In this document: in pieces, positions 9,457 through 16,019 of the stretch
Layout: every line of letters begins with the position of its first letter
Position numbering within the stretch: position 1 is the stretch's first letter
Source of the DNA: Gammaproteobacteria bacterium
GTDB lineage: Bacteria > Pseudomonadota > Gammaproteobacteria > Nitrococcales > Nitrococcaceae
Length of the DNA stretch: 49,380 nt
Direction: 5' to 3'
Assembly: GCA_030433275.1 (NCBI GenBank)
Contig: JAUILK010000026.1
Span: 1-49,380, forward strand
Notes under the pieces: generated by a model
Told to the model about the DNA's origin: nothing
Database searches by the model: none
What the model saw: the letters and a program-made list of their open reading frames with translations, nothing else
Position numbers and translations under genes: made by a program

Positions 9457-9549
9457 TCGGGTGGCCGTGATGGCCGCTGGCATGCGTTTCGTGGGGTTGT
9501 GATTCTCGGGTGCGGGCCAAGGAAGAACGAGTAAAGTAAGGAGCGCATG

Positions 9550-10062
9550 ATGGAAGGGTATATCGGGGAAGTTCGTCTGTTCGCGGGGACTTTTGCGCCG
9601 CGGAATTGGGCGTTTTGCGATGGGCACTTGTTGGCTATTTCGTCGAACAGTGCGCTGTTCTCCATCCTGGGTACAACCTACGGCGGTGACGGAAGAACGA
9701 ATTTTGCCCTCCCGGATCTGCGCGGCCGTGTGCCCGTGCATGCCGGTGACGGTCCCGGGCTCTCACCGGTCACGTTGGGCGAGAAGTTCGGGACTTCAGA
9801 CCAGACCTTGACCGCACAGCATTTACCCCCGCACGCGCATTACGTCCAGTGTTCGGACAATGCCGGTAACCAACAAACCCCTGGAGGGCATTACAGCGCG
9901 GACGAGGGGCATGAGGGTTTCTACCTGTACTCGGATACGCCTGATGCTCAGATGGGGCCGACAACCACGGTAGGTGAGGGCGCTTCCTTCAGCGTTTCGC
10001 AGCCCTCGATCGGGCTGAATTTCATTATCTGTATCAACGGCCTATATCCTGACAGGAGTTGA
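9550..10062 (+). CDS. Microcystin-dependent protein / phage tail-collar domain protein
   Basis: This 170-residue protein belongs to the Mdp (tail collar) family. It begins MEGYIGEVRLFAGTFAPRNW, then has WAFCDGHLLAISSNSALFSI and GDGRTNFALPDLRGRVPVH, the family hallmarks, and ends with the conserved SQPSIGLNFIICINGLYP. Family members resemble short phage tail-fibre collar folds and occur as stand-alone bacterial genes of unclear function. Two ATGs lie in tandem (9547 and 9550). The AAGGAG at 9538-9543 is better spaced for the second, and family members typically start M-E/D-x-Y/F-I-G-E. No other phage genes are nearby, so this is not part of a prophage. It ends 7 bases before the radical SAM gene, which suggests one transcript. 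Confidence 0.85.
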   Translation: MEGYIGEVRLFAGTFAPRNWAFCDGHLLAISSNSALFSILGTTYGGDGRTNFALPDLRGRVPVHAGDGPGLSPVTLGEKFGTSDQTLTAQHLPPHAHYVQCSDNAGNQQTPGGHYSADEGHEGFYLYSDTPDAQMGPTTTVGEGASFSVSQPSIGLNFIICINGLYPDRS

Positions 10063-10069
10063 TGATCGT

Positions 10070-11188
10070 ATGAGGCGGGTAGCGCAGGGGCGGGCTTCCA
10101 ACGGGCCCCCAATCTGGGGAGATGCCGAGCGGGGACCGCCATTGCGAAGCGTGATTGATCTGGTCCGCCGGGACCCGGCGGCGCGCCGGCGCTTCGAGTT
10201 GGCCCGGCGCAACCGCCGGCGGGTGGATTCGGTCTACGAGATCAGCACGATCTGCAACCTGCGCTGCGAGGGTTGCCTGTTCTTCGACCGCGATGGCGGC
10301 TATGCGGGGCCTGCCGCTCCACCCGCCGCCGAGCGGTTCAAGCCGTTTTTCGAGGCCGAGCATGCCCGCGGCGTGAATTATCCGCTGCTCGCCGGTGCCG
10401 AAACAGGATTACGCCAGGACGTCCTGCGAGCGGCCGCTGAGGTCTGGCAAGTGGGAATGGTCCATACCAATGCGACGATTCCCATTCATCGTGATATCCC
10501 GTTCCGGCTGTATGTCTCGATATGGGGGCATCGGGCAGCGACGCGGAAGTGGCGCGGTGGCAACTGCTATGACAAAGTCATGCGCAATATTACCGGTGAT
10601 CCGCGCGTGCTCGTCAATTACACCGTCACACGCGCCAATATCGACGACATCGCGCCGGTCGTCGCCGACTGCGCGGCGCGCGGCGTAAAGATCACTTTCC
10701 AGGTATACAGCCCGACCGTCGATTATCTCGACCTCCTCAGCTCGGGGGCAGGCGGGCGCCACGCCTATGTGCACGACAGTGACGGCGAGATTAATCTCGT
10801 CCTGCGCCCGGCGGATGACCGCAGCGCCTGCGCAACGATCAAAAATGCCATCGATGCCTATCCGCAGACCGTGCTGTTCACGCATGACCTTGCTGATTTC
10901 GTATTCTCCCGGCCCGGCATTTTCTGCGACAGTGTTTACGGCAACGAGGTGCCGCCCGGCTGTACGGCCGCCCATGATCGCCGCCATCGGCATTACCGGG
11001 CCGATATGTCTGTGGAGACACACAAATCCTGTGGTCATCCCGACGTTCGCTGCAAGTTCTGTCGGACGTATACCACGATCTATCCCGGTTATTTCCAAAG
11101 CAAGCTGCGGCGCCTGAAAACCGAACAGGATGCACGGGAGTATTTATACGCTCATGAAATTTATCATGAGCTTTTTTTCTTGAATTGA
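10070..11188 (+). CDS. Radical SAM protein of unknown substrate with C-terminal Cys cluster
   Basis: This 372-residue protein carries the radical SAM 4Fe-4S motif C62-x3-C66-x2-C69 (STICNLRCEGCLFF) early in a TIM-barrel-like core. An LYVSIWGH and DPRVLVNYTVTRANIDDI pattern is consistent with later barrel strands. A second Cys set near the C-terminus (FCDSVYGNEVPPGC, then CGHPDVRCKFC) suggests a SPASM/Twitch-type auxiliary cluster. I do not recognise the subfamily. Enzymes of this build modify peptides or sugars or activate partner proteins. No precursor-peptide gene is evident, but the collar protein 7 bases upstream is an obvious candidate partner. The last codons form an intrinsic terminator, so transcript end and stop codon nearly coincide. 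The N-terminal 20 residues are low-complexity, and a later start is possible. Confidence 0.8.
   Translation: MRRVAQGRASNGPPIWGDAERGPPLRSVIDLVRRDPAARRRFELARRNRRRVDSVYEISTICNLRCEGCLFFDRDGGYAGPAAPPAAERFKPFFEAEHARGVNYPLLAGAETGLRQDVLRAAAEVWQVGMVHTNATIPIHRDIPFRLYVSIWGHRAATRKWRGGNCYDKVMRNITGDPRVLVNYTVTRANIDDIAPVVADCAARGVKITFQVYSPTVDYLDLLSSGAGGRHAYVHDSDGEINLVLRPADDRSACATIKNAIDAYPQTVLFTHDLADFVFSRPGIFCDSVYGNEVPPGCTAAHDRRHRHYRADMSVETHKSCGHPDVRCKFCRTYTTIYPGYFQSKLRRLKTEQDAREYLYAHEIYHELFFLN
11150..11178 (+). terminator. Intrinsic terminator inside the 3' end of the radical SAM gene
   Basis: A perfect 8-bp stem, GCTCATGA (11150-11157) and TCATGAGC (11164-11171) around a 6-base loop, is followed directly by seven T residues (11172-11178). 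This is the full signature of a rho-independent terminator. It lies within the reading frame, upstream of the TGA at 11186-11188. Termination at the T-run would therefore leave an mRNA without a stop codon unless the leading ribosome prevents hairpin folding. It also separates the radical SAM transcript from the MBOAT gene starting at 11198. Confidence 0.75.
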
Positions 11189-11197
11189 TCCAATTCG

Positions 11198-12624
11198 ATG
11201 TATTTTACAGATTATCCATATTATCTATATCTCTGCGCTGTTTTGGTTGTCGCGTTATTTTTGCGAGCGGATAAACGCTGGCTTTTGCTGCTTCTTTCCA
11301 GCTTTTTTTTTATGCGTACGGCCGGTGGAGTTACGTCCTGTTGTTGCTGGTCTCGATCAGCATTGATTATTTCTGTGCAAACCGCATTGGCGAGGTGCAA
11401 TCGCAGAGCTCGAAGCGAGTCTGGTTGGGTCTCAGTATTGCAACCAATCTAGCCGTCCTGGTCTTTTTCAAGTATCTGAGCGCTTTTGTCGAACACTGGT
11501 TTTGGTTGGAGGCACGCGGCAGCCTCATCACGCATGATGCGCAAACGATTCTGCTCCCGCTAGGAATTTCTTATTACACCCTGCAGTCGATGGGCTACAC
11601 CATCGATGTCTATCGCGGGACGGTTTCGCCGGAACGGCATTTCGGTTATTTTGCGCTTTACGTAGCGTTTTTCCCGCAACTCGTCGCCGGGCCCATCGAG
11701 CGTCCGGATCGTCTCTTGCCCCAGTTGCGCGCATGCAAGCCGATAATCGCTACCGATATAGAGGCGGGCGCCTTTCTTATCCTCTTCGGCTTGGCAAAAA
11801 AGCTTGTGCTGACCGACCGGTTATTCGTGCTGATACGGGATTGGCTTGCCTCCCCTGAAAATTTAGCTGGCTACCAGGCGTTTATTTTTGGCAGTTTGGT
11901 TGTTGTGGCGGTCTGTCTCGATATTTCCGCGTATACGGACATTGCACGCGGATCCGCTCGGCTGTTTGGCGTTGAGTTGATGCGCAATTTCGACCGGCCG
12001 TTCCTGGCCCGCAGCCAGGCAGAATTCTTCCAACGCTGGCATATCAGTCTGTCGAGTTGGTTGATGGATTATTTTTTTCGGCCGCTCGCCGCTCTCGCAC
12101 GGGCGCGGTGGTACCGGTATCTGGTTCTGGTCTTTACGTTTGCCCTAATGGGTTTATGGCACGGCCCCACACTGCCTTTCGTTGGCTTTGGCGTTTTAAA
12201 CGGTATGTCGATCGTAGGCGAGCGGGTAGCTGCACGCCGCGGTTGGCAATGGCCGAGAACTCGGCTTATGGACGCGTTTCGCTGGCTGCGCGTTCAGCTC
12301 ATTTTGAATATAAGCGGCGTGTTGTTCGTGGCCAGCGATATGGCGGGCGCCGGCCGTATCCTCGAGCGTATCTGGACGGCGGAGCGTTTCTGGGGCGCGC
12401 TGCCGTTGAGTACTCAGCTTCATGGACGTCTTTTCCTGGGCGTGCTCGGGCTTTGGGCGATTGCCGAGTTGTTGATTACGTATCTGGGCGGTGTCGATCG
12501 GGTCATCGCACGCTTGCAATTGGCGCTTTCCTGGCACCGTGTGGCCGTGGCGTATTGCGCGATCGGATTCGTGCTTGCGTTCGGGGAGAGAGGCGCGGAT
12601 GGCTTTCTTTACTTCGATTTCTGA
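11198..12624 (+). CDS. MBOAT-family O-acyltransferase, frameshifted at a T9 tract
   Basis: This is a polytopic membrane O-acyltransferase of the AlgI/DltB/PatA type, which moves an acyl group across the inner membrane. The frame from the ATG at 11198 encodes the usual N-terminus (YYLYLCAVLVVALFL ... RWLLLLLSSFFF) and then runs off family at nine consecutive Ts (11303-11311). The expected continuation (YAYGRWSYVLLLLVSISIDY) is in the -1 frame and stays open to 12624. It contains FPQLVAGPIERPDRLLPQL, QRWHISLSSWLMDYFFRPL and GLWHGPTLPF with the catalytic His codon at 12160. Adding one T (or removing two) restores a full-length protein of about 475 residues. This is either a sequencing error or a real slippage/phase-variation site. 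There is no clear ribosome-binding site before 11198, and an inverted repeat (11182-11196) sits there instead. The gene overlaps the SGNH gene by 26 bases. Confidence 0.8.
11303..11311 (+). repeat. T9 homopolymer at the MBOAT frameshift
   Basis: Nine Ts in a row fall exactly where the MBOAT reading frame breaks. A run of 10 (or 7) would join the two frames without losing any conserved residue. Runs of this length are prone to replication and transcription slippage. Confidence 0.8.
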
Positions 12625-13678
12625 GCGCCGCCGTGCCCTGCGTCTGCTGCTGCGAGCACTGGGGGTTGTCCTGCTCGGGCTGGTGGTGCTGGATGGTGTG
12701 GGCCGGGTCGGTCTGCGACTCTCGCCGTTTCCCTTGTCGGAGCGTTGGTACAATCGCGATGATTCCTTCGATCAGGACGCCCGGGATGCACAGATTGTAA
12801 CGCTGGGGACCTCGCATGCCGGAGCGCTTCTACCCGGGATTCTAGGGCGTCCGGTGCTCGAGCTCTGGGCCAGTGGGCAGGTGATCGCAGGCAGTGCGAC
12901 GGCGCTGTCCTTTTTCGCCTCGCAGGCCGACTCGGCAAAGCTGATTCTTCGCCCTATTTCGATTGGTGAATTGATACTCACGCCCGAATCTTTCCCAACA
13001 GCGTTGATGCGTTTGGATGCGGTCTTGATAAGGCACGATTTCGGTCGTGCACTGGCAATGTATTTCCCCGACAAAGCCGAGCGATTTCTGCTTGGCTCGA
13101 TCGCCCATATTGCACGACCGGACAACTGGCGTGGGCCGCTATGGACGTTGCTCCATGAGCCGAGCCGGCTCTGGGCAAGCCCCCACGCGCCGGCGCCCCG
13201 GTTTCGCGAAGCGATGGTGGCGCCCTTCGATCCGAAGTGGGTGGCGCATCGTCTGGTGCGCGTTCTGAGCCGAATGGCCCGACCGGATACTACCGCGCGG
13301 TTCCGACGGATCGGCCTTGGCGCGCTGGACCGCCTGGTGGCGACAGCCGAGCGGATGGATGCCTGCCTTGTTTTGGTAGAGTCGCCGGTTTCCGCCGCTT
13401 ATCGTGACGCATTTCTGCGGCGTCGCCCGGATCTCAAGGACTGGAAAAAAGTGATCCGAGGCCGTGTTGCGCGATGGCGCGCATCCGCCTGTGTCGTTTT
13501 CCTTGAGGGTTTGTGGAGCGAGGCGGAAGCGGCGACCGTCGCTTATTACAGGGATGCCGATCACCTGAACCGTCGGGGGGCGGAGCGTTTCAGTCGCCGG
13601 CTACGTGCATGCCTTACGGTCAGCGAGGTGGCATTTTTCAATCAGCCTTTCCGTTTGGTCAGCGATCGTAGGCCGTGA
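12599..13678 (+). CDS. Membrane-anchored SGNH-like protein, partner of MBOAT acyltransferase
   Basis: This 359-residue protein has one N-terminal membrane segment (LLLRALGVVLLGLVVLDGVG) followed by a periplasmic domain. It carries GTSHAG with Ser72 as the likely nucleophile and a C-terminal D319-A-D-H322 followed by LN, the DxxH dyad of SGNH/GDSL hydrolases. This architecture matches AlgJ/AlgX/DltD-like partners that complete acyl transfer outside the membrane after an MBOAT protein delivers the acyl group. I chose the ATG at 12599 (preceded by GGGGAGAGAGG) over an upstream GTG because upstream residues are shadow sequence of the MBOAT gene. The 26-base overlap with the MBOAT gene supports coupled translation. 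The acceptor is unknown. Confidence 0.7.
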   Translation: MAFFTSISERRRALRLLLRALGVVLLGLVVLDGVGRVGLRLSPFPLSERWYNRDDSFDQDARDAQIVTLGTSHAGALLPGILGRPVLELWASGQVIAGSATALSFFASQADSAKLILRPISIGELILTPESFPTALMRLDAVLIRHDFGRALAMYFPDKAERFLLGSIAHIARPDNWRGPLWTLLHEPSRLWASPHAPAPRFREAMVAPFDPKWVAHRLVRVLSRMARPDTTARFRRIGLGALDRLVATAERMDACLVLVESPVSAAYRDAFLRRRPDLKDWKKVIRGRVARWRASACVVFLEGLWSEAEAATVAYYRDADHLNRRGAERFSRRLRACLTVSEVAFFNQPFRLVSDRRP

Positions 13679-13846
13679 TAGCGCAGCGTGTTGCGCCGAA
13701 TAAACGGCCATTGGCCCGCCGCTTTGAGTCGCCTGGCGGATCGGCGATCGCCGAGGCGTTGCAAAGCTGCCGGGAATGTGTTGTTGCGGTAGATCCTTCG
13801 GTATGGTGTCCAAGCAAATTCACCTGCCGCGTCATGCGAGGCACCG

Positions 13847-14245
13847 ATGGATCATAAAACCCTCCTCGATACACTGAAGCAGGCTATCTCGGAGCTGCGC
13901 GCCGTTTATCTCTTCGGCTCACAGGCCCGCGGTGACGCCACCCGGAAGAGCGATATCGATATTGCGATACTGGCGGATCGGCCACTGGCAACTGTGGAGC
14001 GTTACGATCTTGCCCAGACTCTGGCCGCGGCGATTAACCGCGATGTCGATCTGGTGGATCTTCGCACAGCGAGCACCGTGATGCGTATGCAGGTGATCGG
14101 CTCGGGGCAGTGTCTCTATCGGTGTGGGGAGAGGGAGGTCGGAGTCTTCGAGGATTTTGTGTTTGCCGACTATGCACGGCTCAATGAGGAGCGTGCCGGT
14201 ATTTTGGCGGATATCCGCGAACGGGGGACGATCCATGGTCGATGA
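13847..14245 (+). CDS. mntA: MntA-family nucleotidyltransferase antitoxin
   Basis: This 132-residue minimal nucleotidyltransferase has the motif VYLFGSQARGDATRKSDIDI, i.e. GS-x10-D-x-D, plus the third acidic region DVDLVDLRTAS. In studied MNT-HEPN systems MntA neutralises its HepT partner by transferring AMP groups to a tyrosine beside the HEPN active site. All catalytic residues look intact. The stop overlaps the start of the HEPN gene by 11 bases, the usual bicistronic arrangement. Upstream, a 14-bp perfect palindrome (TCGGCGATCGCCGA, 13741-13754) might be an operator, but nothing proves it. The gene lies between the acyltransferase cassette and the glycan locus. Confidence 0.9.
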   Translation: MDHKTLLDTLKQAISELRAVYLFGSQARGDATRKSDIDIAILADRPLATVERYDLAQTLAAAINRDVDLVDLRTASTVMRMQVIGSGQCLYRCGEREVGVFEDFVFADYARLNEERAGILADIRERGTIHGR

Positions 14246-14663
14246 CATTATCCTCAACAAGGTCGCCAACATCGAGCGATGTCTAGCCAGGGTGAGCGAG
14301 GAATATGTGGGCCATGCGGCCGAGTTGGAGACCAACTTTACCCGACAAGACGCCATCGTACTGAATCTGTTGCGGGCTTGTGAGGCGAGCATTGATTTGG
14401 CGATGCATGTGGTTCGCATAAAGCGCCTCGGTATTCCGCAGACCAGCCGAGATGCCTTCGAACTACTGTATCGGGCAACTGTAATCGACCCGCTTCTGGC
14501 CGAGCGCATGAAAAGGATGGTTGGATTTCGCAATATTGCCATCCACAACTATCAAGCTATGGATTTGGGCATTCTGCGCGCCATTATTGAACAACACCTC
14601 AACGATTTCAGAGAATTTGCCACGGTGTTGTTGCGGGGCAATGAAAGCGCGAGTAAGGGATAG
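14235..14663 (+). CDS. hepT: HepT-family HEPN toxin RNase
   Basis: This 142-residue HEPN-domain protein is the toxin partner of the preceding MntA. It carries RNIAIHNY: Arg99-x4-His104 is the HEPN RNase motif, and Tyr106 occupies the place where MntA-type antitoxins add AMP (Rx4HxY). All three are intact, so the pair is probably active. I chose the ATG at 14235, which overlaps the mntA stop; an upstream in-frame GTG would add 37 residues that are shadow sequence of mntA. The helical content and length match the family. The four-to-six helix bundle normally dimerises around the Rx4H site. Confidence 0.9.
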   Translation: MVDDIILNKVANIERCLARVSEEYVGHAAELETNFTRQDAIVLNLLRACEASIDLAMHVVRIKRLGIPQTSRDAFELLYRATVIDPLLAERMKRMVGFRNIAIHNYQAMDLGILRAIIEQHLNDFREFATVLLRGNESASKG

Positions 14664-14702
14664 CGAAGCCGGGCTCGGGATACTCAGCAATGCGTTCTGT
14701 AA

Positions 14703-14990
14703 CACTACGATGTTGCCGTGCTGGCCGATAAGCCTCTCAGCCAGGAGCGCGAGATGCGTCTGATCGAGTAGTTGCTCGCCTGAACGAGCGCTTGCCCCGT
14801 AGATCTGGTGGATCTGCGTTCGGCCGGCGTGCCGATCATGCGCTCGGCGTTGCTTGGTAGAAGGTGGCTGCTGTGTCGGGACAAGGCCGCTTATGTCTGT
14901 TTGCTGTCGCGAATGCTCGCGGACAGCGCCGATTCCCTCCCTTATCGGGAAAGACTGTTACGGCAACGCAGAGACGCATGGATACGTTGA
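14703..14990 (+). pseudogene. Decayed second mntA-like gene
   Basis: In one frame the text reads YDVAVLADKPLSQEREMRLI, stop, LLA, stop, then VDLVDLRSAGVPIMRSALLG and a C-terminal tail (YRERLLRQRRDAWI) ending at 14990. This matches the C-terminal two-thirds of an MntA nucleotidyltransferase of a different subfamily from the intact copy. The first part, including GS-x10-D, is missing, and two in-frame stops interrupt the rest. Only the segment from about 14808 is still open. The gene is broken beyond a simple sequencing error. Confidence 0.7.
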
Positions 14991-15170
14991 TATTGCAGGA
15001 GAAGCTTGAACCTTTGCGCTGTTGTGTCCGCCGCATAGAGGAAAAGCGAGCCGACGCAGCTGATGAACTGGGTAAGGACATTGATCGGCAAGACATCGTC
15101 ACCGGCGATTTGACCTGCGCGGTCCAGCTGTGCGTGGATATGGCCGTTTACGTCGCAGTACCTACCGTCA
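14978..15170 (+). pseudogene. Decayed second hepT-like gene
   Basis: Overlapping the end of the decayed mntA copy, an ATG at 14978 opens MDTLILQEKLEPLRCCVRRI, followed by DIDRQDIVTGDLTCAVQLCV. This is the typical HepT N-terminus (KLESLRRCVxRI ... DxDxQDIVxLNLxRAVQLCVD). After about residue 64 the family resemblance stops. The frame continues to 15241 but contains no Rx4HxY motif, so the catalytic half is lost. Order, overlap and spacing mirror the intact pair upstream. Confidence 0.7.
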
Positions 15171-15317
15171 GGCATGGTGGCGATCGTCGTGCTCGAAGCG
15201 TTAAAACAAGGGGCTCGGCCGTTACTGGGCAGCACCCGTAGGACATAATGCGCTTCGCTATTGCGCCGGACGAATTCCCCTCGGCTTGCCGAATCCATCG
15301 AACCTTGACTACACCCC

Positions 15318-15346
15318 TTGTCGTGGGTCTCCGGTTGTGGTTTAAA
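15318..15346 (+). promoter_or_regulatory. Candidate sigma70 promoter of the MarR-EPS regulator
   Basis: TTGTCG (15318-15323) and TTTAAA (15341-15346) are separated by exactly 17 bases. The predicted start near 15353 lies at the edge of the inverted repeat at 15354-15370, so a protein bound there would block or modulate initiation. This was read by eye and is only moderately close to consensus. Confidence 0.4.
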
Positions 15347-15353
15347 TAATCTT

Positions 15354-15370
15354 TGTTCATGAATTGAACA
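15354..15370. promoter_or_regulatory. Perfect inverted repeat, probable MarR-type operator
   Basis: TGTTCA-N5-TGAACA is a perfect 17-bp dyad placed between the candidate promoter and the start of the MarR-family gene at 15408. Size and spacing suit a winged-helix MarR dimer. Autoregulation is the simplest reading. Confidence 0.5.
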
Positions 15371-15407
15371 CATAAAGCGTTCCATGCGCCGCCTCACAGA
15401 GGTGACG

Positions 15408-15788
15408 ATGTTGGTAACAGCCGACGCGGAAGACCAAATCATGCGCTCTGAGGATCTACGCTTCCAGGTGCTGCGTCACCTGGAGCAAAAGCCGGATATG
15501 ACACAGCGTGAGTTGGCCGCCGCGCTCGGGATCAGTCTCGGGCGAGTCAACTACTGCGTGCAGGCGCTGATCGAGCGGGGCTTGGTAAAGGCGGCGAACT
15601 TTCGCAATAGTCGGAGCAAGCGTGCCTATCTCTACAAGTTGACTCCACGTGGGCTCTCGGAGAAGGCGGCGCTTGCGCTGCGCTTTTTAAGGCGCAAGGA
15701 GCAGGAGCGCCAGGCATTGCTTCAGGAGATCGAGGTGTTGCGTGCCGAACTCGGTGATGCCCCATTGCATCAGCAAGGAGATCAATAA
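15408..15788 (+). CDS. MarR-family EPS-associated transcriptional regulator
   Basis: This 126-residue winged-helix protein has RFQVLRHLEQKPDMTQRELA, ALGISLGRVNYCVQALIERG and then VKAANFRNSRSKRAYLYKLT. This matches the small MarR-type family that sits at the head of exopolysaccharide clusters. The C-terminal third is a predicted coiled coil (LRRKEQERQALLQEIEVLRA) that may extend the dimer interface. The start is taken at the ATG at 15408, preceded closely by GAGGTG; an ATG at 15441 is also possible, since family members often start just before the first helix. The inverted repeat just upstream is the likely binding site. The next gene is the flippase of the glycan locus. Confidence 0.85.
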   Translation: MLVTADAEDQIMRSEDLRFQVLRHLEQKPDMTQRELAAALGISLGRVNYCVQALIERGLVKAANFRNSRSKRAYLYKLTPRGLSEKAALALRFLRRKEQERQALLQEIEVLRAELGDAPLHQQGDQ

Positions 15789-15919
15789 TCATTAGATGCC
15801 GGCGCAGAGTCCAATATCCAATAAGAAAAGCCACCGCAGCCGGGTTCTGGCCGCCGATCAGTAGGGGAGACAAAGACCTACTTAGCAGCCGCACGTGGCA
15901 GAAACGCTTAAACCGCAGT

Positions 15920-15947
15920 CAGGTGCTTGGTTTAGAAAGGTAGCGTG
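15920..15947 (+). promoter_or_regulatory. ops / JUMPstart-like element ahead of the glycan operon
   Basis: GGTAGCGTG at 15939-15947 is identical to the last nine bases of the 12-base ops element recognised by RfaH in enterobacteria (GGCGGTAGCGTG). The upstream portion starting CAGGTGCTTGGTTTAG also recalls the left part of JUMPstart, with the middle shortened. It is on the sense strand, in the untranslated region before the first gene of a roughly 12-kb one-direction polysaccharide operon, exactly where ops functions. The first three core bases (GGC) are AAA here, so activity is not certain. Confidence 0.5.
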
Positions 15948-16019
15948 TCAAATGAGTAGTTGCCTAATACACGCTTTGCAGCGGAGTTAGGGGTGGGCGT
16001 CAGCAAGCCGCTGTTTCTA

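Noticed and set aside
10074-10086. ops-like GGCGGGTAGCGCA at the 5' end of the radical SAM gene
   Set aside because: It has an inserted G and a mismatched 3' end relative to ops, lies inside coding sequence, and is probably chance in GC-rich DNA.
14864-14977. N-terminal extension of the frame containing the decayed hepT
   Set aside because: These residues are shadow sequence of the decayed mntA in another frame; homology begins at the ATG at 14978.
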